From positions 62,001 to 126,000 of the forward strand of contig JAODTK010002665.1 in the NCBI GenBank assembly GCA_026419785.1: a stretch of DNA of 64,000 bases. The letters are read 5' to 3'. Every line of letters begins with the position of its first letter. Positions within the stretch are counted from its first letter, which is position 1. Made by a program: the position numbers and the translations under genes. Below, one piece after another: positions 11,180-22,899 of this stretch. The stretch comes from Sclerodactyla briareus (taxonomy: Eukaryota > Echinodermata > Holothuroidea > Dendrochirotida > Sclerodactylidae). The notes beneath the pieces were generated by a model. The model was given only the letters and a program-made list of their open reading frames with translations, was not told the DNA's origin and made no database searches.

Positions 11180-12000
11180 GAAATGAGGATGAGTTGCCCA
11201 CACCTAGAAAACAGTCATGCACATGGTGGTAGAGGAAATGACAATTCGGAATCGGCATACAATGGCTCAAAAGACTTCTGGCACAGGGGTTCCATCAAAA
11301 TAAAGAGTTATAATCACACTGCGCAGTGCCAAGCAACTGAACACAAAATGCCACCAAGCCAAAATCTAAGCATTAGAACCGGCTGCAAGTAGTGCGAATG
11401 TGCAGTGGCAGCCGGGCGGAAACTGTCAATCATTGGTGGTGGATTGCCAGAAGCTAGCCCCAGGAGAGTACGCGGACTAAACTGTCACACTGTGGTAGCC
11501 TGTAGCATTGGCAAGCACACGGCCTGGTTGTAGCTGAATAGCTATGGCTCTACACCGTCCGGAGCTTGTAATGTAAGACAAATGACGTCAAGTTGTTGTA
11601 CGACTTCGAAATACCCACTGACAGGATCACAGCTGACCCACTCGTCCTGGACAAACAGAAGAAACACATCACGAATTAGATGCTGACAACCTCCACCGAT
11701 AAGAAACATCAAGAGAGATTAAGACATAAACATCATGAGGCTTGAAATAATAGGATTGTGGAACACCAGAGCAGGAGTGGTCCGATGGTGACGGGACACA
11801 TGAGGCTATCAGCACAACCCTGGAGAAGCACCTTGAAATTACACAATCATCCATGACACAAGCCAACTAATCAAGCAAGCCATTCTCGGGAGCGGGACAT
11901 AATCATAAGGGGATTCGATCCCCCGATCCGGAGTAGGATTACGAGGTTAGAGAGATGGAATAAGTCCAACTGAGTGAGTTGTGGTCGAGAAGAATGTGAT
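11180..12000 (+). mobile_element. 3' part of a decayed non-LTR retrotransposon
   Basis: Across three frames, broken by stops and shifts, the plus strand reads the C-terminal end typical of a group of invertebrate non-LTR polyproteins. There is a zinc-finger-like start (VVRMCSGSRAETVNH, about 11390), then KLAPREYAD (about 11455), then YDFEIPTDRITADPLVL and DKQKKH (about 11605-11665), then traces of a charged segment ending near QASHSRER (about 11875). In intact relatives this region follows the reverse transcriptase and ends close to the 3' terminus. Here it is followed directly by a TAA/TAC-rich tract, as expected of such a tail. The clade is not certain. The RT itself is not visible upstream, so the copy is probably 5' truncated. 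Confidence 0.6.
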
Positions 12001-12150
12001 AATCATTAATATATATATTAATATAACTACTGCTACGAATAAATAATATTATAATACTACTAATACTACTATACTATACGACTACTAATACTACTACAAC
12101 TAATACTACTAATAATAATCGCATCATCATTAATTAGGAATAATAATACC
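12001..12150 (+). repeat. Degenerate TAA/TAC triplet tract
   Basis: Mixed ATA, TAC and TAA triplets follow the non-LTR remnant without a gap. They are best read as its decayed microsatellite-like 3' tail. Confidence 0.7.
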
Positions 12151-13900
12151 TTGATAAACGTGGGTTCGGTAAGTATCACACCGGTAAGGTGCCAAACGAG
12201 AGGCTATAGCATCATGTTGTTTATTGCATTTGCTGAATCAGGAATGCTTCAAACTCGGGATAGTCCGACGTTTAACGCATCAAGGTACAGCAATCATAAT
12301 GTAAAAATCATGTAAAATTAATTACGGTTCCTCTTCCTTCGATTGGCAGAGACGATGAGGATTAGAAGCGGCCGCATAAAATAGCGAAAGGCAAAGAATC
12401 ACGCCTGTTCCCCATCCAGACAATTCTGAGGGTACTTCCGATAGGAGTGGGGGCGCTGTTACATTTCCACATGGTTCTAGTGAAGCAAAGAGGTATCTAC
12501 GTGGCGTGTGCCTAGCGACTCTAATGAAGACATTTGTTTGAAGCCCGACTTTGAATCGGACAAAATCAATGCAGGAATGCTTTCTGTCATTGCAATAGAG
12601 ACGAAGCAATGTTTGGTTATCGCTGCTATATGGACGAGAAACGATGGTGGTGTTTTAATTATCGCAAGAGGTTCTTTTCTGGGTGATAAAGTAATATGAT
12701 GCGTTAGTAGAAAACGTCACGGATGCGAGTACTCAATCATAGTGGGAACATTGGAAATCATTTGAATGGATGGGAATGGAGAAAGGGAAAAAAAGTTGGT
12801 GCAGCTCATAAACGATAACGTTACTTCATTCGAGACATGGCATTAGGATATGTCCATCCGCGATGGACACCGGATTGCTGAGGGTCTCATAACTATCTTT
12901 AATTGCCAAACCCAAACATATTATACATACACAAAATCGACCACGGGAAGGGAATGCTTGTCCTACTGATATATTGTTTGAAAACGATCAATGGTTCGGG
13001 GAGAAAGACCGTCGTCATAAACAAACGGACATAGGTGATCGGGGGGAAAGGATTTTATTTCAAGACAGAAGAAACTACGTGTAGTATGGACGCCATCAAC
13101 AGGTATTGCAGCAGACAGGATATGCTAACATAACGGTCATTACAGTAATAAGTGTTGGGTAAAATTGTGCCACACGAGGGTGGGTTTGAAATTATGTTGT
13201 TTAAACCATGTCTAAAAAAAAAAAAAATGGCCACCCAAGTCCCAGTTTGGTACATATGGGAATTGGCAAAATCAGTAGGGTGTTCAATAAAGACATTTCA
13301 GTGGTTCAATTTTTCTTGAATGTTACATTACATCCTATAGTTACTTGTTCAATGAAGTAAAAAAAATGAATGATATTTGAAGGTGAATGCATCGAGAGGG
13401 CAGTGAGTTCTCTGTAATAGGGAAACGTAACTCTTCCACATACATACATAAGCCAGGTGACAATATGCATTGCTGTTGCTACAACGAAATTTTGTTAAGA
13501 CAACGAAATACTCTCCGGTGATGTACGTTTTTATCCTTCATCGGGTCCCGAAGGGCGGAGAAAGATATTGTAGTCAGTTTGCCATTTCACCTAGATTTAC
13601 TGTTGCTGGTTGACATAAGCAACGGTTGCTACGGTAACCATAATGCTGGTTTGGAACTATCCACTGAGGGGTACCCACTGGTGCCGGGTACCCATGGGGC
13701 AGGTTGTGATCAGCAATGGACGTTGCACTAGCAAAGTGTCCGTTTCGTTTGTGTTTGTGGTGTGTGTGTGAGTGGGTTCGTTTGAGTGTCCGTTCAGATT
13801 TGTGATGGTTTTCGCAAATATTCGATTTTGGAGGGGCTGAAAACAAAATGAACATTTTGCACACGCTTGAAAGTCACTAAAAACATAATTGCTCCAAAAT
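12151..13900. other. Stretch without identifiable gene
   Basis: Open frames at 12322-12609 (minus) and 12508-12699 (plus) overlap and lack domain signatures. A13 lies near 13215. A TG-rich run lies near 13750-13775. Confidence 0.4.
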
Positions 13901-13919
13901 AGACGGCAAAACTATCAAA

Positions 13920-15480
13920 ATTGGGTGAATTCAGGAGGCAAAAGAAAAATTTTTGGGGCAAATTCTCTTTTTACAAGTTTTCCACTATTTTCCAAAATAT
14001 TCGCTTATTCAATGGCTGAATGATTCAAAACTTTGTAGCAATGTCAAAAGGCACAAATAAAATTTCCAGCAATCAGCACCAAAATACCACAAATGCAAAT
14101 ATGTTTTGGCGGGGGAAAAAAAATGAATTTTTGGCCCCTGTAATTTGAGAAGTTCTGAAAATTTGTTCAGTGTTTGGTATATTTAGAGATTGGGAGGCTG
14201 ATGATTCCAAAAACGGAAGCAGGTAGGTACAGAGTATCAAACACAGGGGTTCCCAGATCTTATGCTGTAAAATGAGTGAAATTTCCATGATCTAATTATT
14301 TTTTGGGGAAATGGTGTTTTTCAGAAATATTTTGTGATTGTGTCCATTTGCAAACTCGCAAAAAAAAGGTAAGCAAGTTGAAACAAATGAATAGTTCCAA
14401 TCCGCGATGAGATCCTGCAATCCAGGGCGATGGATTTGGGAGGTTTTGCGAATATTTCTATATTCGTTATGCCCGAACTAAAAAGTAACGAGAAAATATT
14501 TCACAAAATTAGGACGAAATAGTTTCAAATGTGAATGTCACAGTCGGGGGAAAAACATTAAGGGGCCATTTTTTTCATTTTTGCATATTTTTCTCCTATC
14601 TGTAAGAAATATTTCCTGATTGCAATGAGGGCACATGGTAAATTCACACAACCGCTAGATAGTCCCATTGACACACAGTGTCTCCAAGAGAATTCCGATG
14701 CGAAGTATCAACATGTCAAATGTCAGGAGGGGAAAACCATCTGGGGAGAGGAGATTATTTCATTTTTCAGCATTTTATAAAATATTTGATGATTTGCAAT
14801 GGGGAATATGGAAAATTTCGCACAAGCCTAAAGGTAGTCCACATGACACAACGTTCCTCAAAGAATTCCATGCAACGCAGGGTTAGCGCTACTGGGGGTC
14901 TCGAATCATAGACACCCTTTTTGGAACGTTTGGACCCCCAAAAAATCTAGAAAATGTTTGTCCACCAAAAGGGTCCAAAAAGGGAGACGGAAAATTTTTA
15001 CACTTTGCCCATTAAAAATGACATTGCTCTGTCGATTTATGCGCAAAAATCTCATTATTGGACCCCCAAAATTTAGAGCCAGCGCATCCGCCTGAGCAAA
15101 GTATCAACAGTGTCAAATTTCAGGAGGAAAAAAACCCATTCTGGGGAAATGTTTCATTTTCGGATTTCTAGGCCTAGGGCCTAGGCCTAGACTCTCATAG
15201 TGCAAGTCCTAACCATTGTCAAGTTGCACACAAGCCTTATAGTCACAACAACCGATGTCGTCCCCCAAAATCAGGCAGTATCATCAACATTTAATTATGA
15301 ATTGAGGGGAAAAACAAATTGGGGAAATTTTTCATTTTCCAGTATTTCCCAATAGTATGATTGCAATGCCCAAACAATTTCTCGCAAACAAAGGCAAAGA
15401 ACAATTAAAATATCACATTGGGGGGATGATTTATCACTAATTTCCCAAATGATTGAAAAGTGGGGGAGGTCTGGGGAACA
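13920..15480 (+). repeat. Old tandem array, about 180-200 bp units
   Basis: A fixed series of boxes recurs. It starts with TCAGGAGG(G)GAAAAA (near 13931, 14722, 15118), then TGGGGAAAT..TTTCATTTT (near 14310, 14750, 15140, 15315), ATTGCAATG (near 14620, 14796, 15360), CACAAGCCT.AAGGTAGTC-like (near 14650, 14820, 15225), AAGAGAATTCC or AAGAATTCC (near 14687, 14865) and GCGAAGTATCAACA (near 14699, 15097). The two GTATCAACA boxes are about 396 bp apart, two units of about 198. Units are strongly diverged. An inserted-looking part at 14890-15090 carries three GGACCCCCAAAA boxes of its own. Confidence 0.65.
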
Positions 15481-15991
15481 TTTCATGGTTATAGGGTTTA
15501 GGTATAGTAGTCGTCAATTTTCACTGGCATAATCACTCGTTGTGTGCGTCTCGACACTGTAAAGTGTTTAGTCCATACACGTAGGCCTAGTCAAACTTGC
15601 ATCAAAAAAGTACAACTCGAACTGTCCAAGTAGCCTATCGTCGAGTGTGGCGGCAGTCTCGATTCATCGCATGATATGGGCCGACAGCATCTTTCCTCAA
15701 AGTAACTGGGACTACATTCACGCTATGGTCGAGTCTCTCGTTTGTATAAAATATACCAACAAGGGAGGTGAATTGTCTTGCCAACAGAATGTCGTATTTA
15801 TCTAGGCAGTCGTAGTACGTAGCTATATAAGGCAAGCTCCACTAAGCATGCACTAGCACTGACACTGCAAGGTTGTTTGGGTAACAGACGTTAAGCTGCT
15901 TTTTTTTCTGAGAGAGGTTGTGGACAAAACCGGACCCACGGAATTTGTAGGAATAGGTTTAAAGTGGAAGATAAACATCTTTTTTCCACAG

Positions 15992-16177
15992 TCATCGCTG
16001 CTGCCAATCTGCTGTGAGAACGATGACTATGTGCAAAGCGTTCCGAGCAGTAACAAACACCCGTATATGATAGTCGATGATTACCCAGATACACCACAAT
16101 ATGCAATATGGCAAGACAACAAAAATTTTTTTCATATACGCACCGCCAGCCAGGGCAGAAGTATCATTACAATGTAG
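15992..16177 (+). CDS. Candidate terminal exon, acidic tail-like
   Basis: A strong acceptor (CATCTTTTTTCCACAG) ends at 15991. From there 61 codons run in phase 0 to a TAG at 16175-16177. The peptide starts SSLLPICCENDDYVQSV and has a Tyr/Asp-rich middle (YMIVDDYPDTPQYAIW), then HIRTASQGR. It looks like a cytoplasmic tail with potential Tyr phosphorylation sites, not a catalytic domain. A minus-strand frame overlaps it. A second acceptor-plus-stop unit follows at 16281. The pair could be alternative last exons of one gene, but the upstream exons are not visible. Confidence 0.33.
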   Translation, partial: SSLLPICCENDDYVQSVPSSNKHPYMIVDDYPDTPQYAIWQDNKNFFHIRTASQGRSIITM

Positions 16178-16280
16178 CCTGGCAAAGTTTAAAGGTGCCA
16201 TAGTCATGTAAATTATGACGCGACTTTTATGTACTTCCGTATTATTGCACTTATGGAACCAAACTCTTACCAAATTTCAG

Positions 16281-16447
16281 TTGATCGAGTGAACCAAAAA
16301 AGTCGCACTCAGCTATTGCAGATTTTGCCTTGTGACAGCTGGGGAAACCCAGTGATATCAAGTCAGTGTGAAACATGTACTGAGAACCGGAAAAAACAAA
16401 CTATTGATGGGTTTGAAGAGGAATCCATCAAGCGTTCCGAACATTAA
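16281..16447 (+). CDS. Second candidate terminal exon
   Basis: An acceptor (CCAAATTTCAG) ends at 16280. A frame with two leading nucleotides then runs about 54 codons to TAA at 16445-16447. It is hydrophilic, with a cysteine pair (ISSQCETCTENRKK) and an acidic/basic end (GFEEESIKRSEH). No domain is recognised. The position 100 bases after the previous acceptor/stop unit suggests alternative 3' exons, or two unrelated chance frames. Confidence 0.25.
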
Positions 16448-16449
16448 AG

Positions 16450-18880
16450 AAGTGATCTCATTCATTTCTAAGGAAATACTTATTCTCATATTTCTGTTAC
16501 GAAGACTTGCAAAAAAAAGCATTTACTAAGTCTATGGGCTACCTTTGTATCGTTCCCCCAGTGATATCTCAAGGGTCTTTAGACCCGCACCCGTGAAGTG
16601 ACATTCTCTCAACTATTGGGAAGAGATACAACCAACCAGCCAGATGAGAGATTCGTGGCCATTCAGGTAAATCCAGATGCGAGAAAATCAAGTTTAACGG
16701 AGTGTAGGTTTTCAACCAGTAATAATGTGAGAGAAGCGTTCCAAAACCATTGCCTTTAATACCATGATTGTAACAAAGCAAACACAATCAATGACAAATG
16801 GCCTAGTACAATCAATGTATTCAAATTTCGTGTGAAAATTTCGATCCAGGTTTACTCACACCGGGGATTCCAAACCCTACCGCCATTGGGAGGCAGCAGT
16901 GCAATACCCACTATCTCCCGAAGAGATACAGCCTGTTCCGTCAGAGTGACAGCAGTAAAACCAAGGTCCTCAGATAGATGTATGCAGATTGAAACTAGAT
17001 GATACACTGTAGTGAAGTCTTTGAGGAGTTAAGGGGGTTAGTCTCATTTAGCTAATAATCAAGATTGGTCTATGGGAAAGGTTTCCAAAACAATCTAACT
17101 TCCTACCCCCGCTATCATCCATGAGTTGAGTAGATATTTTTTTTAGATAGTTTAGTTTTAATGCATTCTGACATATCAACCTCCTCGCACACAATGCGAT
17201 TTTCACTTCATATGCACACCACTCTGCATGCATCTATGGGAATCCTAGCTAAAAACCCGCATCGTTTATCACAACAAACATTATTGCTTTAAACCTATGC
17301 AAATTTGAAGTTCATTTCTGTAGCTACAATACATTCGAGTTTGCACTTCTCACTCTATCTGTTAGTATAAGGCTCAGTAGTTCGTAGAGGACCAACTACC
17401 TTCCAGCTCAACAGGGGCGTGGGTGAGTCTACCCTAGCTGACGATGAGATATGCAACTCGGTGGATTGCCTATCTTGTTTTGTTTTTTTTGTTTTTTTTT
17501 GTGTTTTTTTCAACTCGCAGGTCATTCATAAAGAAAGTTGAATCGTTGCTTGGTGTATGCAAGTCTTCATGAATTACCCAAGTAGATACTGTTAATCAAA
17601 CTACGATTTGTTAGAAGGAGAACACGAAACAGTCGTGGTGAGTTCAATCAGACTATGGACTTGTGAAACAACCGGTAAAATAGTGAAAAACGTTACTGAC
17701 GCTGACTTTTGATAGCAAAAGTACAGTTGAGTCCATACTACGGAAAGGATGCGGAGCCTGGGCCGCATATGAATTAGAACAGACTGACACACATAATTTA
17801 TATGTGCGGTACAAGTAATACAGGGCACATCCTTCACACCATGTTTGCAACAACAAACGGTGAAATAACGGTACCTGTTGCAAGAATTAACTTTACAGAG
17901 TCCATTCAAGACGGCGCGTCGTATCATTGCGATAGCGTTGACTGTAGTCGACTGCTATCCGTCTGTCCATATTCCAGCGTGATGTGAGAATCCATGTCCC
18001 CAGCTATTCCTTGGTGTGTACGCTAGTGGATGATCATATGTCAGGCCTCAGTTTACTGCCAAATCCGGGGTATCTTAGGACGTGCCGTCTTGCAAGAGTG
18101 CATGAGATTAAAAAACCGCGACCTGAACATTTGAGTACATGGCTGACAGTTAGAACACCCGCTGATCTGGGGCACGTGGTTCTTGGAGAAGAAAGCTAGG
18201 ATTAAAAATACAAAATGAATACGTGGATTTTTTTTGAAGTAAATAATTTAAGGTCGGGCTGTGTGCCTGAACAATGGATGCATCCTAGCCCCAGACTGAG
18301 ATTACAATGTATACCGGTTGGGAACATGGACATTGGCTCAGGAAGAGTTCATGAGGGCATGTACCACGGTGTGAATCATCGGACCTACGTAGGAATGCCT
18401 CTTATGTGGCATTATAGTTCCAAGGAGTGGCTCGACCTAGATGAATAATACTACTGATTATTTTCACGTTGTTGCATTGGGCAGTGTAGATATAAAAAAA
18501 AAGTGTTCGAAAAGATCATCCTCCTAAAGATTCCTCTCCTTTTTTATCACTGCTCGGTTCATAAGTCACACGAATGATAATTACTGTATTTACAGGTCTG
18601 ATGGCAAAGCGTTGCGTCCTCTTCATTGTTCCAGTAGTCTCTAACAACCTTGATTACCCACTGTTAACATCTCAGCTCTCAATTAATTCGCTAGTCTAGC
18701 GACCATTACTACTTACTCGATTTACCTCACTATTCACTGTCAAACGTTCATACTAGAATTCACTGTGTTTAGAATTCCTTTCTTTATAATCACGTATGTT
18801 TTTTTTTTTTTTTTTTTTATACCCATATCAGGTGCATCACAGATAAATAAATTACCACATGCCAAAAGTGACTAAGATTA
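16450..18880. other. Stretch without identifiable gene
   Basis: T-rich runs lie at 17480-17510 and about 18798-18820 (T20 or more). Short plus frames at 17802-17987 and 18215-18448 have protein-like composition but no domain or clear splice pair. Confidence 0.4.
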
Positions 18881-18901
18881 TATTGTTCGTTTTTTGAGTA
18901 C

Positions 18902-19045
18902 CTGTTAATCGGATTGTGATCGTTTGTTCAAAGACACTCCCGTTGCGGAGGAAAACAACAATGTTTAGCGCATCTTCCTGGGCAATTTCCGCATCAGTGA
19001 TTCTCATTTCTCCGTTGTCGTCGATTCGTAGTGTTTGCTCGTGTA
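18902..19045 (-). CDS. Candidate internal exon, beta-strand-rich
   Basis: On the minus strand an AG at 19047-19046 opens a 144-nt frame that ends at a good donor (TTAACAG|GTACTC, at 18902/18901). The peptide runs from HEQTLRIDDNGEMRITDAE through ALNIVVFLRNGSVFEQTITI to RLT. Alternating hydrophobic residues, turn-forming NG pairs and acidic spots resemble an extracellular beta-sandwich, loosely cadherin-like (LRIDDNGEM), but the calcium motifs of true cadherins are not seen. Length is divisible by three and codon use looks coding. The acceptor lacks a strong pyrimidine tract. It lies just beyond the RNase H end of the Ty3/gypsy remnant and is not explained by that element. Confidence 0.38.
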
Positions 19046-19449
19046 CTTAGAGCCACCCTGTATATCGTCCTCCAATTTAAGAATCGGTAAGAGTTGTCGT
19101 TGATCCTTGTACCAATGTAGTTTCCTCCTGGCAATCAGATGCACACGATGTAGTCAGGTTCGCCCCTCGTGCACGGCTTGGTTAGTAACCACCTTCACTC
19201 CGACCTTCGATAAAGAAAGGTAAACTGATTTCACCTTGTGATCACATGACGCATCTGTGAATGTTTGTAATGCGTCTCGGTCCGCATGGTGACTCACCTC
19301 AATAACTAACATGTACACTCATCGCACTTACAACTGAATTTAATTTACAAATCTTATACATCTCTTGGATTTCTGGATAGACTTTTGACCGACGGCTTTT
19401 TTCTGGCTAACCATTAGGATTAACATTGCGTATTCACGCGATCATCAGG

Positions 19450-22400
19450 ATCAGCATCCGTTTTCATTTTTCAACGGTTCAAACCTTTGCGTAGAAAACT
19501 GGACAAATCTCATTTTGACTCGCTTGTTCTCACCGAACTTTCCAACCAGGATCCAGCCTGGATAATGCATCTGCCATACCATTCCATTCCCAGGTTTGTA
19601 CTTGATTGCATATTTAACCTCGGCTTCTAAGGAGAAAACTCTGTATTCTAGGTGGTGCGGCATGAAGATGCTTTTCAATTAATAATTTCAAAGTGGCTGT
19701 GATCACTCATTACAATAAACTCTTTCCATATACTACATGTGAAATTTTTCACAAGCGTACACCACAGCTACCATTACCGTGAGACTGTAGAGCGGTATCA
19801 GTGTCCGCTGTGCATGCAACAGGTCCCGGGTTCGAATTACAACCGATCCGCACCGGGCTTTGTTTGCCGATAAGTGGCTGTACTGGCAGATTCGACTGGC
19901 TTTTCCTGTGTCTTAGTTTCCCCTGTCCTTCTGTTGAGCAGTGGCTTGGTAATTTCGGGGGTTGTTCGGGGGCGCTTGCCAATAGGTCGCGTCGGTCGGC
20001 GGTGAGCATTCGCGTCGAACATCTTCCGCTCCCCAGGTTCTAGAAAGTGGTCAGTTCCTGGAGTTCACTGATTCGTCCGTCGATGGGGACGTAAAATTGC
20101 GGTCCCGGGAGCAGATTGGTGTCACTCCTTCCTCGATATCATCTAGCACTAGGCGATAAGAGAAGTCGATTGTCGCCGGAGCTCTCATCCCACACGATCA
20201 AAAATCGGTTAGGGTTCCATGATGAGTCAAATTGTTTTCCTGAACCCGTAGGCAATCACATCAAATCACTCAAATTACCCCGGTCAATGTTAGCATAGCG
20301 CGGCTCAGTTTCCGTCAGAGCTGTCTGACGCAAAACATAACAGGTTTGAATCTTGCAATAGAACGCAACCCGATTCGCATACGAAAAGCATCCACCATCC
20401 ACCCTTGACCTCGATGTACCACATCCTTATTAGGTCAAAAGAGGACAGGGTAACCTGCTAACGTCATTAGATCCGTGGTCTGATTGAATGACCTATCATG
20501 ACATGGGACCATACAAACTCATATTCCTTCTTTTGAAGATTTCGTAGGCGGAGCAAATGAAAAGAAAGATTAGGAATAAGTGGTGGCCATGTAAGTACCA
20601 CCCAAAAACTCCTGAATGCGCTTTTTGTCTGTTGGTGCCTTCAGCTTCTCTATGATGGCCTTTACTTTTTCCGGTCAGGATGTACACCCTCAGAGTCGTA
20701 CACAAGCCTCATGCTCCTGCTCTGTCCTCACCATATTACAACTATGTCTTTGAAATCCTTGAAGTGCCGTGGCATCCTCTAAATTTGGTCCATTTTCGAT
20801 TGGAACACGACACTTCTTGACTCACATTTTGAGACCGAATGGTAATCTCTGGATCTGTAGCGGCCAAATGGGCTATAGAAAGTGGTAAAAAACTTGACTC
20901 CTCATCAATAAGAACAGACTCGTACCTCGCTGGCCTTGCATCTAGTTTTCAGAACAAAGTTCTGCCACTGAGTCTATGAGTAATCTCATCAACAGTTGGG
21001 ATTTGTGATGATTAGCGTTTTATGGGCTCATTCAGGTCTTTGGGATCTAAACTACTCGCCATCTACCATTGGTTTTCGGTGCATAACACTAAACCTTGAG
21101 ACCCAATCTGTTAGTTCTGTGCTTGGGTGATGTGATTATACACCAAATTGATCGTTTCGCGTCTAATTCCTTATTATGTCATCTGCGATTGGAATGGGCA
21201 CTTATGGGGTGGACGGACCTGTTGGAATATTTGGATCGATGACTATGATTTCACCTTTCATTTGTCAATTCCTGGCAGCCTCTCAGGGTGCAGTGCTCTC
21301 AAACCGCCGTACATCATTCACGACTGGCTGTGAGATAGGCTGATACACACACGTCAGGTAACTAATCCCAAAGCAATTGAGGAATTTAGGGCGTCAGAAT
21401 GGCTGGACCCCCTCTCACATCCCGCTACATAGAACTCAACAGTAATTGTCCATCATCGAAATTGGCACTTCATGTTGCGGATACCATAGTGCTGAATAGG
21501 GGGTGTCATGATATACCATAACTACAACATCAGGCGGTTGCAGGAGTTTTAGAATTCAGGGTCACATTCTCCCACACGACTGAGAAACATTCGACGATGA
21601 ATTTTCAGTGGGATGACATTCCTCTTGCCCTGTGCCAACGTTAACCTTTCAGGTTGCTGTTGGACATTATACAGCAGTATTCAAGTCGTATAGCTACGTT
21701 ATTTATACTCTTTCCCATTAATGTTGTAGATGTAGCACAGACTCAAATTCAGATCAGACGCTCAAACTGACGAGTTGTCTGATTATCGGAAACATTTTTC
21801 ATTACTTGAAGGCACTGTTCCGCATGCTACTCTAGCATGAGTGGCATCATACGTTTTGCGTTGTCTATTTTGGGATTTTGACTATGCCTCTGATGTTGAT
21901 TGGTTATTGAGAGATCTACCATCACGGTTTACGCGTCCTGCAATCAACTTTCGCAATTTCCCAATTTACCCACTATAGTTACAACACTCAGTGCCTCGGC
22001 CGGCCATCTAGTTTTTGTGCATAGCTTTCGACCACTTATGAAACACTTCTGTTCTTCGTTTAGTCCCTATTGCATGTCCACAGTCCTTGTATTCGAATCT
22101 ACAGACATTGTTGAGTATTTTAGGGCATGCATGTGTGGGCTTTTGTTGCGTTCGTAAGTACGAGCTATATTCACGGCGGCATCTAGGGTTATTGTATCAT
22201 CTTGCCTAAGAGCTTTTCCTCGCCCGTGCCGTGGGTGGGGGTGACTGATAACTGAGCTGCTCAAACACGCCTGAGGCTTTCTTCATCATTGTTAAATTTG
22301 ACACTATCACCGCATCCGACATCGGGTCATAACATCATCTACGGTTTCATTTGCAAATTGAGTAATTTTCTGCAATTGTGAATCAGCTCAAACAATAATT

Positions 22401-22560
22401 TGCTTTTGGTTCAAAATGCTTCTCAAATAGCACAATTTTTTATCAGGATCCTCCCTCGTTGTTTGTTAGTTGACCAAGTTTTATAATATTTATGGCTTGT
22501 TGTCCCATCCACCATAAGTCATAAGTACTCTGTTTCCTTTGAGACACCTTACAATGGGCC
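19450..22560 (-). mobile_element. Decayed Ty3/gypsy LTR retrotransposon (gag-PR-RT-RNase H)
   Basis: Read on the minus strand, fragments follow the order of Ty3/gypsy gag-pol. The gag part has HFEPKANY (about 22410), NETVDDVMTR (about 22340) and LRQDDTITLDAAVNIARTYE (about 22170-22230). A protease-like NVIPLKIHRRMF lies near 21600, followed by TVEFYVAG near 21440. The RT parts are HPISAHSNRR (about 21200), WRVCLDPKDLNEPIKR in mixed frames (about 21040), IPTVDEITHRLSG (about 20990), VLIDEESSFL (about 20910), FQSKMDQI (about 20800) and HPDREKVKAIIEKLKAPTDK (about 20650). The RNase H parts are RYANI (about 20290), IKYKPG (about 19590) and ADALSRLDPGWKVR (about 19550). Stops and shifts are everywhere, and the RT active-site box has lost one Asp (reads KDIVV where ADDIVV is expected). 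No LTR or integrase is recognised. A SINE interrupts the RNase H part. Confidence 0.88.
19775..20045 (+). mobile_element. tRNA-derived SINE nested in the Ty3/gypsy element
   Basis: A tRNA-like head is visible. GACTGTAGAGCGGTATCAGT (19781-19800) matches the end of a pol III A box, and CCCGGGTTCGAATTAC (about 19826-19840) is a close B box, with about 45 bases between. A GC-rich body follows to about 20045. The flanking sequence on both sides is Ty3/gypsy (RYANI-type RNase H above 20280, IKYKPG below 19610), so the SINE inserted into an existing element copy. Insertion-site duplications were not established by eye. Confidence 0.65.
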
Positions 22561-22899
22561 AGCAAACCTTAATTGCATACTCTTGAAATTTTGACAAGTA
22601 GTTAGACGATCTGACGAACCCCAATCAAATGATGGAGTGTTGCAGTATATCTATCAATTCATTTTATCAAATAATGTGTGGTTCCCTCCCCATTCAAAAC
22701 TTTGTTTTTTTCCCCCCCTTAAAATCCATACAACAATACTAACATGTAACACTAGGCTGTAACAATAATATTGCTAATACGATAGATGGGGGTAACACGT
22801 CATTTTGGGAAATGTGATTATAATATAATAGGTAATGTTCTGACTCACCATTGATCTCATTACTCACATTTACGAAAAAAAAGTGTCCACTGAATTAAG

